Part shown: one piece after another, positions 1 through 5,749 of the stretch | Layout of the letters: every line of letters starts with the position of its first letter | Position numbering within the stretch: the stretch's first letter is position 1 | Assembly: GCA_900554275.1 (NCBI GenBank) | Contig: USGS01000028.1 | Location: 1-19,663 of the forward strand | From: an uncultured Eubacteriales bacterium | GTDB taxonomy: Bacteria; Bacillota; Clostridia; Oscillospirales; Oscillospiraceae | Length of the DNA stretch: 19,663 bases | Direction: 5' to 3' | Notes under the pieces: generated by a model | Database searches by the model: none | What the model was told of the DNA's origin: nothing | What the model saw: only the letters and a program-made list of their open reading frames with translations | Made by a program: the position numbers and the translations under genes

Positions 1-82
1 CATCCTGCTGTATGTGCCGGGCGCTCTGCTTCAGTCGTCCCATAAAGTCCGGGGACGAACGTCTGCGCTTGTTTTCACTCAA
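1..82 (-). CDS. 5' end of an unidentified protein, runs off the left edge
   Basis: Only the first 27 or so codons are visible. The frame opens at a TTG whose first base is 82, nine bases after a GGAAGG-type ribosome binding site (92-99). It reads LSENKRRRSSPDFMGRLKQS and then ARHIQQD before the window ends. An in-frame ATG at 43 has no ribosome binding site, so I prefer the TTG. The visible part is basic and hydrophilic, as in a cytoplasmic tail, and no family can be named from it. A promoter-like pair lies upstream on the same strand (163-193). The gene is divergent from the DUF1292 gene at 372. Confidence 0.4.
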   Translation of the reverse strand, partial: MSENKRRRSSPDFMGRLKQSARHIQQD

Positions 83-162
83 GACAGGGCACCTTCCTTT
101 CTTTTTCAGTGTATAACCTGTAACAGGCGTGATAACTTTTCGTGAGCATCACATAAATTCCC

Positions 163-193
163 ACTATAAAGAGTATTTTACCACACCTGTCAA
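163..193 (-). promoter_or_regulatory. Candidate promoter for the leftmost minus-strand gene
   Basis: On the minus strand TTGACA (188-193) is followed by TATAGT (163-168) with a 19-base spacer. The overlapping TTTATA (165-170) would give 17 bases but matches the -10 consensus poorly. The region is AT-rich and non-coding. A short inverted repeat, GTGAT/ATCAC, lies just downstream (about 130-153) in the presumed leader. The spacing makes this a moderate call. Confidence 0.4.
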
Positions 194-312
194 ATCCAAA
201 AAAGAGCTATTTTTGTCAAAAAGCGCCTTTGCCCCCTATACATTTCGGTAATTATTCCCTATTTTGCCCCGTTTTAGTAATGAGAACGGAAGAAAACGCC
301 AACTCCTGCCAC

Positions 313-341
313 TTGCTTTTTTCTCCGTCATCGGGTACAAT
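313..341 (+). promoter_or_regulatory. Promoter of the DUF1292 gene
   Basis: TTGCTT (313-318), a 17-base spacer and TACAAT (336-341) form a sigma-A-like promoter. It ends 30 bases before the ATG at 372. Together with the minus-strand promoter at 163-193 it accounts for the divergent region 83-371, in which I see no other gene. Confidence 0.55.
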
Positions 342-371
342 ACAGATAACATCATCAAGGAGGTCATCCCC

Positions 372-668
372 ATGAGCGAGGATTTCGGCCCTAATTTCAT
401 CACCCTGACCGACGAGGACGGCAACGACATCGAGCTGGAATACGTGGATGCCATCGAGGTGGACGGCCAGACCTATATGGCCTTCTTCCCCACCGTGGAC
501 GACGAAGGTGACGAGGCCGCCGCCGAGGACTTCGGCCTGGTCATTCTCAAGTCCGTCATGGAAAACGGCGAGGAGCTTCTCAGCACCCTGGACAGCGACG
601 AGGAGCTGGATAAGGTCTACGACCTGTTCATGGAGCAGCTCATGGCCGATGAGGACGAGGAAAACTGA
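372..668 (+). CDS. DUF1292 domain protein (YrzB-like)
   Basis: This is a 98-residue, very acidic protein. The core of the form TLTDEDGNDIELEYVDAIEV followed by DGQTYMAFFPTVD (roughly residues 9-42) is the DUF1292 pattern found across Firmicutes, as in B. subtilis YrzB. No biochemical function is established for the family that I know of. The start is the ATG at 372 because AAGGAGGT (357-364) lies seven bases upstream; the reading frame is open further 5' to 264 but lacks an initiation site and crosses the promoter. In many Firmicutes the gene follows alaS and the Holliday-junction resolvase gene ruvX/yrrK, but here it stands alone with its own promoter. No terminator separates it from the non-coding RNA region downstream, so readthrough is possible. 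Confidence 0.85.
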   Translation: MSEDFGPNFITLTDEDGNDIELEYVDAIEVDGQTYMAFFPTVDDEGDEAAAEDFGLVILKSVMENGEELLSTLDSDEELDKVYDLFMEQLMADEDEEN

Positions 669-738
669 CAGTATTTTCACCCCCGCTGAGGTATACTATG
701 ACACAAGCCCGCCACACCCGCAGGCGCGGAACACCCCT

Positions 739-841
739 CTTTCGGCAAGATTTTTCGTCCTGCCGATGACGAGGCGGCACAGCTGTACTTTGTGTACAGC
801 AAGCCGACTCGGCGATGGCAGGGCGGAAAAGATGCCGAAAG
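739..841. repeat. 103-base long imperfect palindrome, MITE-like or REP-like
   Basis: The sequence folds almost end to end. CTTTCGGCA (739-747) pairs with TGCCGAAAG (833-841). Bases 751-764 pair with 817-830 (14 pairs, two of them wobbles). CGAG (770-773) pairs with CTCG (808-811), CGGC (775-778) with GCCG (803-806), and GCTGTAC (782-788) with GTACAGC (794-800) around a five-base loop. No open frame explains it. The symmetric ends and full pairing resemble a small non-autonomous mobile repeat, but no target duplication is obvious. It could equally be the 5' domain of the RNA that follows. Confidence 0.7.
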
Positions 842-852
842 AAAGTTTTGAA

Positions 853-1024
853 CGATGGGCAGCGGCTCTATTTATCCTGACATTGGTTATACGGGACGTC
901 GGATCGGTAAATGGTTTGCAGGCCTCCCGCCTGCCCTTTGCGGGCGGAAGTTGGAAGCAGTAAAGTTGGCCGGAGACGACCCACCTGCGAGCTGTGCAGG
1001 TTATAACATGGCCGCTGCCCGTCG
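853..1024 (+). ncRNA. Structured non-coding RNA, candidate 6S RNA
   Basis: Bases 853-866 and 1011-1024 form a 14-pair closing stem with one wobble. Inside is a wide asymmetric bubble whose 5' side is about 867-885. GTTATA (886-891) can pair with TATAAC (1002-1007). A small hairpin, ACCTGC/GCAGGT, sits on the 3' strand only (983-1001). GGG-a-CGTC (893-900) pairs with GACG-a-CCC (975-982), and the rod is capped by CCGCCTG/CGGGCGG (927-947). A closed rod of about 170 bases with a central bubble and a 3'-side hairpin is the known architecture of 6S RNA, the RNA polymerase decoy. A strong terminator follows within four bases. The conserved signatures of RNase P RNA, tmRNA and SRP RNA are absent. 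The 5' end is unknown: the only nearby -10 is TATACT at 692-697, with a poor -35, so the primary transcript might begin near 704 and include the hairpin at 739-841. Confidence 0.5.
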
Positions 1025-1027
1025 CTG

Positions 1028-1068
1028 AAGGAATAACCCCCGTCCTTTGAACGGGGGTTATTCCTTTT
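1028..1068 (+). terminator. Rho-independent terminator after the structured RNA
   Basis: A perfect 16-base-pair stem (1028-1043 with 1051-1066) encloses a seven-base loop, CCTTTGA. It has five consecutive G:C pairs at the loop end and an AT-rich base, and is followed by a short T run. The stem is symmetric enough to work in both directions. It isolates the structured RNA from the foldase promoter at 1105. Confidence 0.8.
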
Positions 1069-1104
1069 GCGGCAAAATGTTCATAAATTCCCACCGTTTC
1101 CCCC

Positions 1105-1133
1105 TTGCGGAAAAGGGCGGTTTACGATATAAT
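1105..1133 (+). promoter_or_regulatory. Promoter of the foldase-tcdA operon
   Basis: TTGCGG (1105-1110), exactly 17 bases, then a perfect TATAAT (1128-1133). Transcription would start near 1140, giving a leader of about 54 bases before the ATG at 1194. It lies just after the terminator at 1028-1068, so this operon starts afresh. Confidence 0.75.
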
Positions 1134-1193
1134 AACTGGGTCTGTAACCAACAAGGGCGTTTTGCGCCCAAAATTGAGAGGAATGAGTATCAA

Positions 1194-2762
1194 ATGAGCG
1201 CATCAAGAGAAAAGAAGCTCCGCCAGGATCTGGCGGCACAGGGCATCACCGACCCCAAGCTGATCCGCGAGGCGGAGGAAAAGGCCAAGGCCCGCAAGAC
1301 CAACACGCTGTACGGCATTATCGCCGCGGTGTTCGTGGTGGTGGCGGCGGTGGTGCTGGTGTATAACTCCGGCGTGCTGCAGCGGGGCAAGACCGCTGTG
1401 ACCATCGACGGTGAGAAGTACACGGCGGCCCAGGTGAACTATTACTATATGAGCCGCAAGAACAGCATCCTCAACAGCGGCTATGCCACGTACTACGGCC
1501 TGGACGGCTCCAAGTCCATGGACTCCCAGATCGTCAGCGACACCGCCAAGATGTTCCTGCAGATCACCGACGAGAGCGAGATGACGTGGGACGAGTACCT
1601 GCGCAATGACGCCATCCGCACGCTGACCATCCGTACCCGGGCCGCCAAGCTGGCCGAGGAGAACGGCATGGGCGCGGACGAGCACACCCAGGAGGAGATC
1701 AACGCCACTATGGACGAGGTGGCCGCCTACGCAAAGCAGAACGGCTACTCCACCAAGGAGTACCTGAAGCTGGTGTTCGGCAGCACCATGACCGTCAGCA
1801 CCTTCAAGCAGATGGCGGAGCTGGACGATGTGTCCTCCCACTATATGCAGCACTATCAGGACGAGCTGACCTACACCGACAGCGACCTGGAGTCCTACTA
1901 CAACGAGAACAAGGACAGCTTCGATGTGGCCGCCTATGAGTACATCTACTTCAAGGGCACGGCCGCCTCCACCACCGACGCCGACGGCAAGACCGTTGAG
2001 CCCACCGACGAGGAGAACGCTGCCGCCAAGGAGCTGGCCGCCGCCAACGCCGCCGCCGCCCTGGAGCGCTACAACGACGGCGAGGATCTGAAGACCATCG
2101 CCGAGAGCTACGACAACGCCACCTACTACTCTCAGGATGCCGGCAGCAAGGGCTCCGGCGCGCTGGCCGACTGGCTGTTTGACGATGCCCGTCAGAGCGG
2201 TGACTGCGACGTGGTGGACAGCGACCCCAACACCTATGTGGTTCTGTTCCACAGCGTGGGCCGTCAGACCTACAACACCATCGACGTCCGCCATATCCTG
2301 TTCCAGCCGGACACCACCGGCCTGAACAGCGAGTCCGAGACGTATGACGCCGACCTCCAGGCCCGCCGCGACGAGGCCAAGGCCAAGGCCGAGGACGCCC
2401 TGGCCCAGTGGAAGGCCGGCGACGCCACCGAGGACAGCTTCGCCGCCCTGGCCAACGAGCTGAGCGCGGACGGCGGCAGCAACACCAACGGCGGCCTGTA
2501 TACCGAGGTCTACAAGGGTCAGATGGTCACCGAGTTCAACGACTGGTGCTTCGCCGAGGGCCGCAAGACCGGCGACACCGGCATCGTGTTCAACGAGAAC
2601 ACCGGCTACCACGTCATGTACTTCGTGGGCGAGGACATCCCCTACTGGAAGGTAGAGGTCAAGAACACCCTCACCTCCAACGACTTCAACGCCTGGGTGG
2701 ACGGCCTGTATGACAACGCCGAGATCGCCCGGGACGACGCCGGCATGAAGTATGTCGGCTGA
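1194..2762 (+). CDS. Membrane-anchored parvulin-type peptidyl-prolyl isomerase (SurA/PrsA-like foldase)
   Basis: This 522-residue protein has a charged cytoplasmic N-terminus and one membrane segment at about residues 39-61 (GIIAAVFVVVAAVVLVY). A large, acidic, alanine-rich extracellular part follows. Near the C-terminus is a parvulin rotamase domain starting at IDVRHILF (about residue 363) and running through LANELSADGGSNTNGGLY to FNENTGYHVMYFVGE. There is no lipobox cysteine, so it is held by an uncleaved anchor rather than as a PrsA lipoprotein. The family helps secreted proteins fold outside the membrane. The start is the ATG at 1194, 12 bases after GAGAGG (1176-1181); the frame is open upstream but crosses the promoter and terminator. 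Its last 11 bases overlap tcdA, so the two are cotranscribed. The specific client proteins are unknown. Confidence 0.85.
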   Translation: MSASREKKLRQDLAAQGITDPKLIREAEEKAKARKTNTLYGIIAAVFVVVAAVVLVYNSGVLQRGKTAVTIDGEKYTAAQVNYYYMSRKNSILNSGYATYYGLDGSKSMDSQIVSDTAKMFLQITDESEMTWDEYLRNDAIRTLTIRTRAAKLAEENGMGADEHTQEEINATMDEVAAYAKQNGYSTKEYLKLVFGSTMTVSTFKQMAELDDVSSHYMQHYQDELTYTDSDLESYYNENKDSFDVAAYEYIYFKGTAASTTDADGKTVEPTDEENAAAKELAAANAAAALERYNDGEDLKTIAESYDNATYYSQDAGSKGSGALADWLFDDARQSGDCDVVDSDPNTYVVLFHSVGRQTYNTIDVRHILFQPDTTGLNSESETYDADLQARRDEAKAKAEDALAQWKAGDATEDSFAALANELSADGGSNTNGGLYTEVYKGQMVTEFNDWCFAEGRKTGDTGIVFNENTGYHVMYFVGEDIPYWKVEVKNTLTSNDFNAWVDGLYDNAEIARDDAGMKYVG

Positions 2763-3492
2763 CCGTAACGAGGCCTTTCTCCGCACGGAAATGATCTTAG
2801 GCCCTGCCGCCCTGGACAAGCTCCGCCGCAGCCATGTGGCGGTGTTTGGCCTGGGCGGCGTGGGCAGCTACGCCGCTGAGTGCCTGGCACGCAGCGGCGT
2901 TGGTGCTTTAACGCTGGTGGATCAGGACACCGTGTCCGTCACCAATATCAACCGCCAGCTCTGCGCCCTTCATTCCACCGTGGGACAGTATAAGGCCCAA
3001 GTGGTGGCCGCCCGCTGCCGCGACATCGACCCCGATATGCAGGTCTATCCCCTGTGCGCCACCTACGACGCGGCCCACCGAGAGGACTTCTTTCTTCACG
3101 ACTACGACTACATCGTGGACTGCATCGACCTGGTCAGCTGCAAGCTGGATCTTATCCAGCAGGCCCACCTGCGGCGCATCCCCATCCTGACGGCGCTGGG
3201 CACGGGCAACAAGCTGGACCCCACCCAGCTCCGGCTGGCGGACATCTCCGAAACCTACGGCTGCCCGCTGGCCCGCGTCATGCGCAAGGAGCTGCGGAGC
3301 AAGCTGGGTATTTACCACCTCCGCGTGGTGTTCAGCCCGGAGCAGCCCCACGAGACGCAGCAGCTGGAGGCGCCGCCTCCCGGCCGCCGCTCCGTCCCCG
3401 CCAGCGTGGCCTGGGTACCCGCCACGGCGGGGCTGCTGATGGGCAGCACGGTGGTGCAGGACCTTATCACCGGAAAGGGTCTGATCCCATGA
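2752..3492 (+). CDS. tcdA: tRNA threonylcarbamoyladenosine dehydratase (TcdA/CsdL, E1-like)
   Basis: This 246-residue protein belongs to the ThiF/MoeB/E1 superfamily. In this family TcdA uses ATP to cyclise t6A at position 37 of ANN-decoding tRNAs to ct6A. The N-terminal NEAFLRTEMILGPAALDKL matches the family start. GLGGVGS (33-39) is the nucleotide-binding loop, and the acidic DQD (57-59) with NINRQ (65-69) forms the adenylation site. The C-terminal half, with PGRRSVPASVAWVPATAGLL, is typical of the YgdL subgroup. The zinc-binding CxxC pairs of ThiF and MoeB are not seen, in keeping with TcdA. The ATG overlaps the foldase gene by 11 bases and has no clear ribosome binding site, so it probably relies on translational coupling. 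Confidence 0.9.
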   Translation: MSADRNEAFLRTEMILGPAALDKLRRSHVAVFGLGGVGSYAAECLARSGVGALTLVDQDTVSVTNINRQLCALHSTVGQYKAQVVAARCRDIDPDMQVYPLCATYDAAHREDFFLHDYDYIVDCIDLVSCKLDLIQQAHLRRIPILTALGTGNKLDPTQLRLADISETYGCPLARVMRKELRSKLGIYHLRVVFSPEQPHETQQLEAPPPGRRSVPASVAWVPATAGLLMGSTVVQDLITGKGLIP

Positions 3493-3716
3493 CCCTTTCC
3501 GGCGCATTGGTCAACGGCCTGGCCATCGCGGCCGCCACGGCGCTGGTGTCCATCGGCATCTGTCTGAACGCACTCTATCGTCCCAAGGGGCGGGGTAAAC
3601 CCCGCCCCTTCGCTGTCATTGCGAGCCAGTCCGCAGGCTGGTCGCGGCGATCCGTCCCCCATCCGGCGCAAAATCACGGCCCTCCGGCATCGCCGGAGGG
3701 CCGCTTCATTCGGTGA
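3489..3716 (+). CDS. Possible small membrane protein extended by an intergenic repeat
   Basis: An ATGA overlap with the tcdA stop opens a 75-codon frame. Residues 1-30 (GALVNGLAIAAATALVSIGI and on to NALYRP) form one plausible membrane helix with a basic end. From about residue 33 on, the frame runs through the GC-rich palindromes at 3585-3703 and encodes low-complexity basic sequence, ending at the TGA 3714-3716. The start context supports translation, but the second half looks like repeat read as protein. Either a short native protein was extended by repeat insertion, or the frame is fortuitous. No family is recognised. Confidence 0.35.
   Translation: MTLSGALVNGLAIAAATALVSIGICLNALYRPKGRGKPRPFAVIASQSAGWSRRSVPHPAQNHGPPASPEGRFIR
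3585..3610. repeat. GC-rich perfect hairpin, part of an intergenic repeat cluster
   Basis: AAGGGGCGGGG (3585-3595) is the exact inverse of CCCCGCCCCTT (3600-3610) around a TAAA loop. No T-run follows on either strand, so it is a poor terminator. It directly precedes the CATTGCGAG unit at 3616, and the two probably form one composite repeat. Confidence 0.6.
3616..3653. repeat. CATTGCGAG-type palindromic intergenic repeat
   Basis: The unit begins TCATTGCGAGCCAGTCC and ends GGCTGGTCGCGGCGATCC, forming a hairpin of GCGA-CCAG-CC with GG-CTGG-TCGC interrupted by single-base bulges. From memory, units of the form CATTGCGAG ... CAATCC recur between genes in many Clostridia and other bacteria. Only one copy is visible in this window, so repetition itself cannot be shown here. 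Confidence 0.5.
3677..3703. terminator. Bidirectional terminator between convergent operons
   Basis: CGGCCCTCCGGC (3677-3688) pairs perfectly with GCCGGAGGGCCG (3692-3703) across a three-base loop. On the minus strand it is followed by TGATTTTGCG, a modest T-run for transcripts coming from proC. On the plus strand the tail is CTTCATT, which is weaker. Its place between convergent operons supports a role in both directions. Confidence 0.55.
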
Positions 3717-3860
3717 AATACCTTTATTTATAGTTTCTTCAAGGTTTTTCCACTTTTTTATAAAGTGTTTTCAAGTTTTTTCCTGCATTTTTCAAGAAAA
3801 ATGCAAAGTTTTTCATCCTGTATATCGTCTATCTGCATGTTGTTCGGCGAATTTATGTCT
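3717..3860. other. AT-rich non-coding stretch between convergent genes
   Basis: These 144 bases are strikingly AT-rich against GC-rich surroundings. They hold a weak hairpin, CACTT/AAAGTG (3751-3767), followed by T-runs on the plus strand. A second hairpin, GCATTTTT/AAAAATGC, lies near 3785-3804. The motif TTCAAG(G)TTTTTTCC occurs twice about 30 bases apart (near 3737 and 3770). No gene is seen. Backup termination for one or both operons is likely. Confidence 0.45.
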
Positions 3861-4661
3861 TTATTGCTTCAGGGCCAGCGTCTTTTCATAGGCCGCGACA
3901 ACGGCGTTCATGGCCGCCGCCCGGAAGCCGCCCTCCTCCAGCGCCCGCACGCCGGCGATGGTCGTGCCCCCGGGGGAGCATACGGCGTCCTTCATCGCGC
4001 CGAAGGGCTGTCCGCTCTCCAGCGCCAGCTGTGCCGCGCCCAGCAGCATCTGCGCGGCGTACACATTGGCCTTATCCCGCGGCAGCCCGCAGCTCACCGC
4101 GCCGTCGGCCAGCGCCTCCATAAACAGGCAGGCGAACGCGCCGCCGCAGCCCGCCACAGCGCTGCCCGCGTCGATGAGATTTTCCGGCAGCCGCTCCAGT
4201 CTTCCGGAGGCCGCCATGCCGTCCAAAAAGCCCTGCAGCTGCGTCTCCGTCACCGCATCGTTGCCGTCGTACAGCACCAGCCCCGCCCCCACGGCGCAGG
4301 CGGTGTTGGGCATGATGCGGATGATGGGGCAGTCCGCAAAAGCGTTGTCCCGCAAGGCTTTCAGCGTTACGCCCGCCGCCATGGACACCACTGTGGCTGG
4401 GGTCTTCCGACTCTCCAGCACGGGCCGCAGCGCTGCCAGCAGCGCCGGGATCTGCCCGGGCTTCACGCCCAGGAACACATAGTCGCACCGGGCGGCGATG
4501 TCCTCCGCCGAGGCTGTTTTCGCCCCCAGCTCGCGGGCCACCTTCTCCGCCTTTTCCATGGTGCGGTTATAGAGAAGCACATTCTCCCCGCCGATCGCCT
4601 TCGCCGCCGCACGGGCCAGCGCGCCGCCCATATTCCCCGTTCCGATAAATCCGTACGTCAT
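3861..4661 (-). CDS. proC: Pyrroline-5-carboxylate reductase
   Basis: This 266-residue protein catalyses the last step of proline synthesis, the NAD(P)H-dependent reduction of 1-pyrroline-5-carboxylate. YGFIGTGNMGGALA (residues 3-16) is the Rossmann nucleotide-binding loop. IIRIMPNTACAVGAG is the conserved MPN region. The C-terminal SPGGTTIAGVRALEEGGFRA matches the family signature. Length is normal (about 260-280). The start is the ATG whose first base is 4661, nine bases after GGAGG (4671-4675); a GTG at 4670 is in frame but would sit on that site. The ribosome binding site lies just past the rnc stop, 18 bases upstream, so proC is cotranscribed with rnc. It probably ends at the hairpin 3677-3703. 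Confidence 0.95.
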   Translation of the reverse strand: MTYGFIGTGNMGGALARAAAKAIGGENVLLYNRTMEKAEKVARELGAKTASAEDIAARCDYVFLGVKPGQIPALLAALRPVLESRKTPATVVSMAAGVTLKALRDNAFADCPIIRIMPNTACAVGAGLVLYDGNDAVTETQLQGFLDGMAASGRLERLPENLIDAGSAVAGCGGAFACLFMEALADGAVSCGLPRDKANVYAAQMLLGAAQLALESGQPFGAMKDAVCSPGGTTIAGVRALEEGGFRAAAMNAVVAAYEKTLALKQ

Positions 4662-4679
4662 ACCAAGCACCTCCCGGTC

Positions 4680-5363
4680 TTACTCGTTTTTCAAGTGCGC
4701 CAGCGCCGCACAGGCGGCGGACTGCTCCGCTTCCTTCTTGCTGCGGCCCATTCCCTCGCCCACCGTAACGCCGTTGAGCGTCACGCGGAAGGCGAACTCC
4801 TTGGCATGGTCCGGGCCGGACGAGCCGGTGAGCTCGTAGCGCAGCACCTGGTCGCTCTTGCGCTGCACCAGCTCCTGCAGCTCCGTCTTGTAGTCCCGGC
4901 GGCGCTCCTCCACCAGCTCCTCCCGCTCCTTGTCCAGCAGGACGCGGTGGATCAGCTCACGGACCGCCTCAATGCCGCCGTCCAGATATACGGCGGCAAA
5001 CACGGACTCGGTGGCATCCGCCAAAATGGAGGGCCGGCGGCGTCCGCCGCCCTGCTCCTCGCCCTTGCCCAGGCAGAGATGGTCGCCCAAGGACAACGTC
5101 TGGGCTACCTCATGCAGGCTCTCCTCGCAGACCAGCGCCGCACGGATGCGGGTCAGGTCGCCCTCCGGCAGGTCAGGGTGCTTTTTATACAGATGCTCGG
5201 CGGTGACGAAGCCCAGCACCGCGTCGCCCAGAAATTCCAACCGCTCGTTGCTGGCAATGTGCGCACCTCGATGCTCGTTGGCATAGGAGCTGTGGTACAG
5301 CGCCGCCTGCAGCAGCGCAGGGTCGCGGAACACATAGCCCAGCTTCTTTTCCAGTGTTTCCAT
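4680..5363 (-). CDS. rnc: Ribonuclease III
   Basis: This 227-residue double-strand-specific endoribonuclease acts in rRNA and mRNA processing. The signature NERLEFLGDAVL is at residues 39-50. The metal-binding acidic residues E40, E43, D47, D116 and E119 all match the family. A double-stranded RNA-binding domain follows at about 157-225, with GMGRSKKEAEQSAACAALAH near its end. The ATG at 5363 has AAAGGAGA close upstream. A strong terminator (5380-5411) lies between acpP and this ribosome binding site, leaving no normal space for a promoter. In many Firmicutes rnc follows acpP and precedes smc-ftsY; here proC follows instead. Confidence 0.97.
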   Translation of the reverse strand: METLEKKLGYVFRDPALLQAALYHSSYANEHRGAHIASNERLEFLGDAVLGFVTAEHLYKKHPDLPEGDLTRIRAALVCEESLHEVAQTLSLGDHLCLGKGEEQGGGRRRPSILADATESVFAAVYLDGGIEAVRELIHRVLLDKEREELVEERRRDYKTELQELVQRKSDQVLRYELTGSSGPDHAKEFAFRVTLNGVTVGEGMGRSKKEAEQSAACAALAHLKNE

Positions 5364-5379
5364 ACAAGTATCTCCTTTG

Positions 5380-5411
5380 AAAAAATACGACCCGCACGGG
5401 TCGTATTTTTT
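5380..5411 (-). terminator. Terminator between acpP and rnc, adjacent to the rnc ribosome binding site
   Basis: AAAAAATACGACCC (5380-5393) pairs with GGGTCGTATTTTTT (5398-5411) around a GCAC loop. The A-run on one arm and T-run on the other make it bidirectional in form. Transcripts of the abundant acpP message would end here. The last T-run bases lie only one or two bases before the rnc ribosome binding site. Confidence 0.85.
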
Positions 5412-5425
5412 GTGTCGTATATATC

Positions 5426-5671
5426 TCAGCCCAGCTTGCTGCTGAGGTAGCGGACGCAGTCGCCGACGGTCTTCAGACCCGACAGATCCTCCTCGTCAAT
5501 CTCGCCGATGTCGAACTCCTCCTCCATCGCCATGACCAACTCCACCAGATCCACGGAGTCAGCGCCCAAGTCGTCCACAAAAGAGCTGTCCATGCTGATC
5601 TCGTCGGTGTCGATGGCAAACTGCTCGGCGATCAGATCCTGCATCGTTTTGAAGATCTCCTCCACTGTCAC
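5426..5671 (-). CDS. acpP: Acyl carrier protein
   Basis: This 81-residue acidic protein carries acyl chains on a 4'-phosphopantetheine arm during fatty acid synthesis. The attachment site is S39 in DLGADSVDLVELVMAMEEEF. The length and acidic helical pattern are typical. The start is a GTG (first base 5671), eight bases after AAGGAGG (5680-5686). It has its own strong promoter (5704-5732) and a terminator (5380-5411), so it can be made as a short single-gene transcript. It also lies downstream of plsX, whose product uses acyl-ACP. fabD and fabG, which sit between plsX and acpP in some genomes, are absent here. Confidence 0.96.
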   Translation of the reverse strand: MTVEEIFKTMQDLIAEQFAIDTDEISMDSSFVDDLGADSVDLVELVMAMEEEFDIGEIDEEDLSGLKTVGDCVRYLSSKLG

Positions 5672-5703
5672 GGGGTATTCCTCCTTCTCATTTATCTTGG
5701 AAA

Positions 5704-5732
5704 ATAATACGGCAATCCTACGGGGCTGTCAA
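5704..5732 (-). promoter_or_regulatory. Strong promoter of acpP
   Basis: On the minus strand TTGACA (5727-5732), a 17-base spacer and TATTAT (5704-5709) are seen. It lies in the 78-base gap between plsX and acpP and gives a leader of about 25 bases. It explains how acpP can be expressed well above the upstream operon. Confidence 0.8.
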
Positions 5733-5749
5733 TAGTTTTTTTCTGATTT

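Noticed and set aside
448..963. Plus-strand frame and the opposite minus-strand frame 696-1094 across the non-coding region
   Set aside because: The first is an out-of-frame reading of the DUF1292 gene running into the palindrome. The second reads the RNA and terminator in antisense. Neither has a plausible start site or protein-like sequence.
704..1068. RNase P RNA, tmRNA or SRP RNA
   Set aside because: The GAGGAAAGTCC core of RNase P RNA and the T-loop/CCA end of tmRNA are absent. A GGAAGCAG string at 953-960 recalls SRP RNA, but the rest of the SRP apical loop is missing.
1183..1197. A four-codon upstream ORF (ATG AGT ATC AAA TGA) overlapping the foldase start
   Set aside because: It lies only one base after the GAGAGG site, too close to initiate, and nothing suggests leader-peptide control.
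1203..2819. A 538-codon open frame on the minus strand
   Set aside because: It is antisense to the parvulin foldase and shows the same V/G/L/H-rich shadow composition. No ribosome binding site or family pattern is seen.
3765..5450. A 561-codon plus-strand open frame and similar frames at 5774-7051, 6862-8280, 8703-10310, 10591-11664 and 12113-13861
   Set aside because: All lie opposite clearly identified minus-strand genes (proC, rnc, plsX, trmFO, topA, dprA, glmM) and have shadow-like composition.
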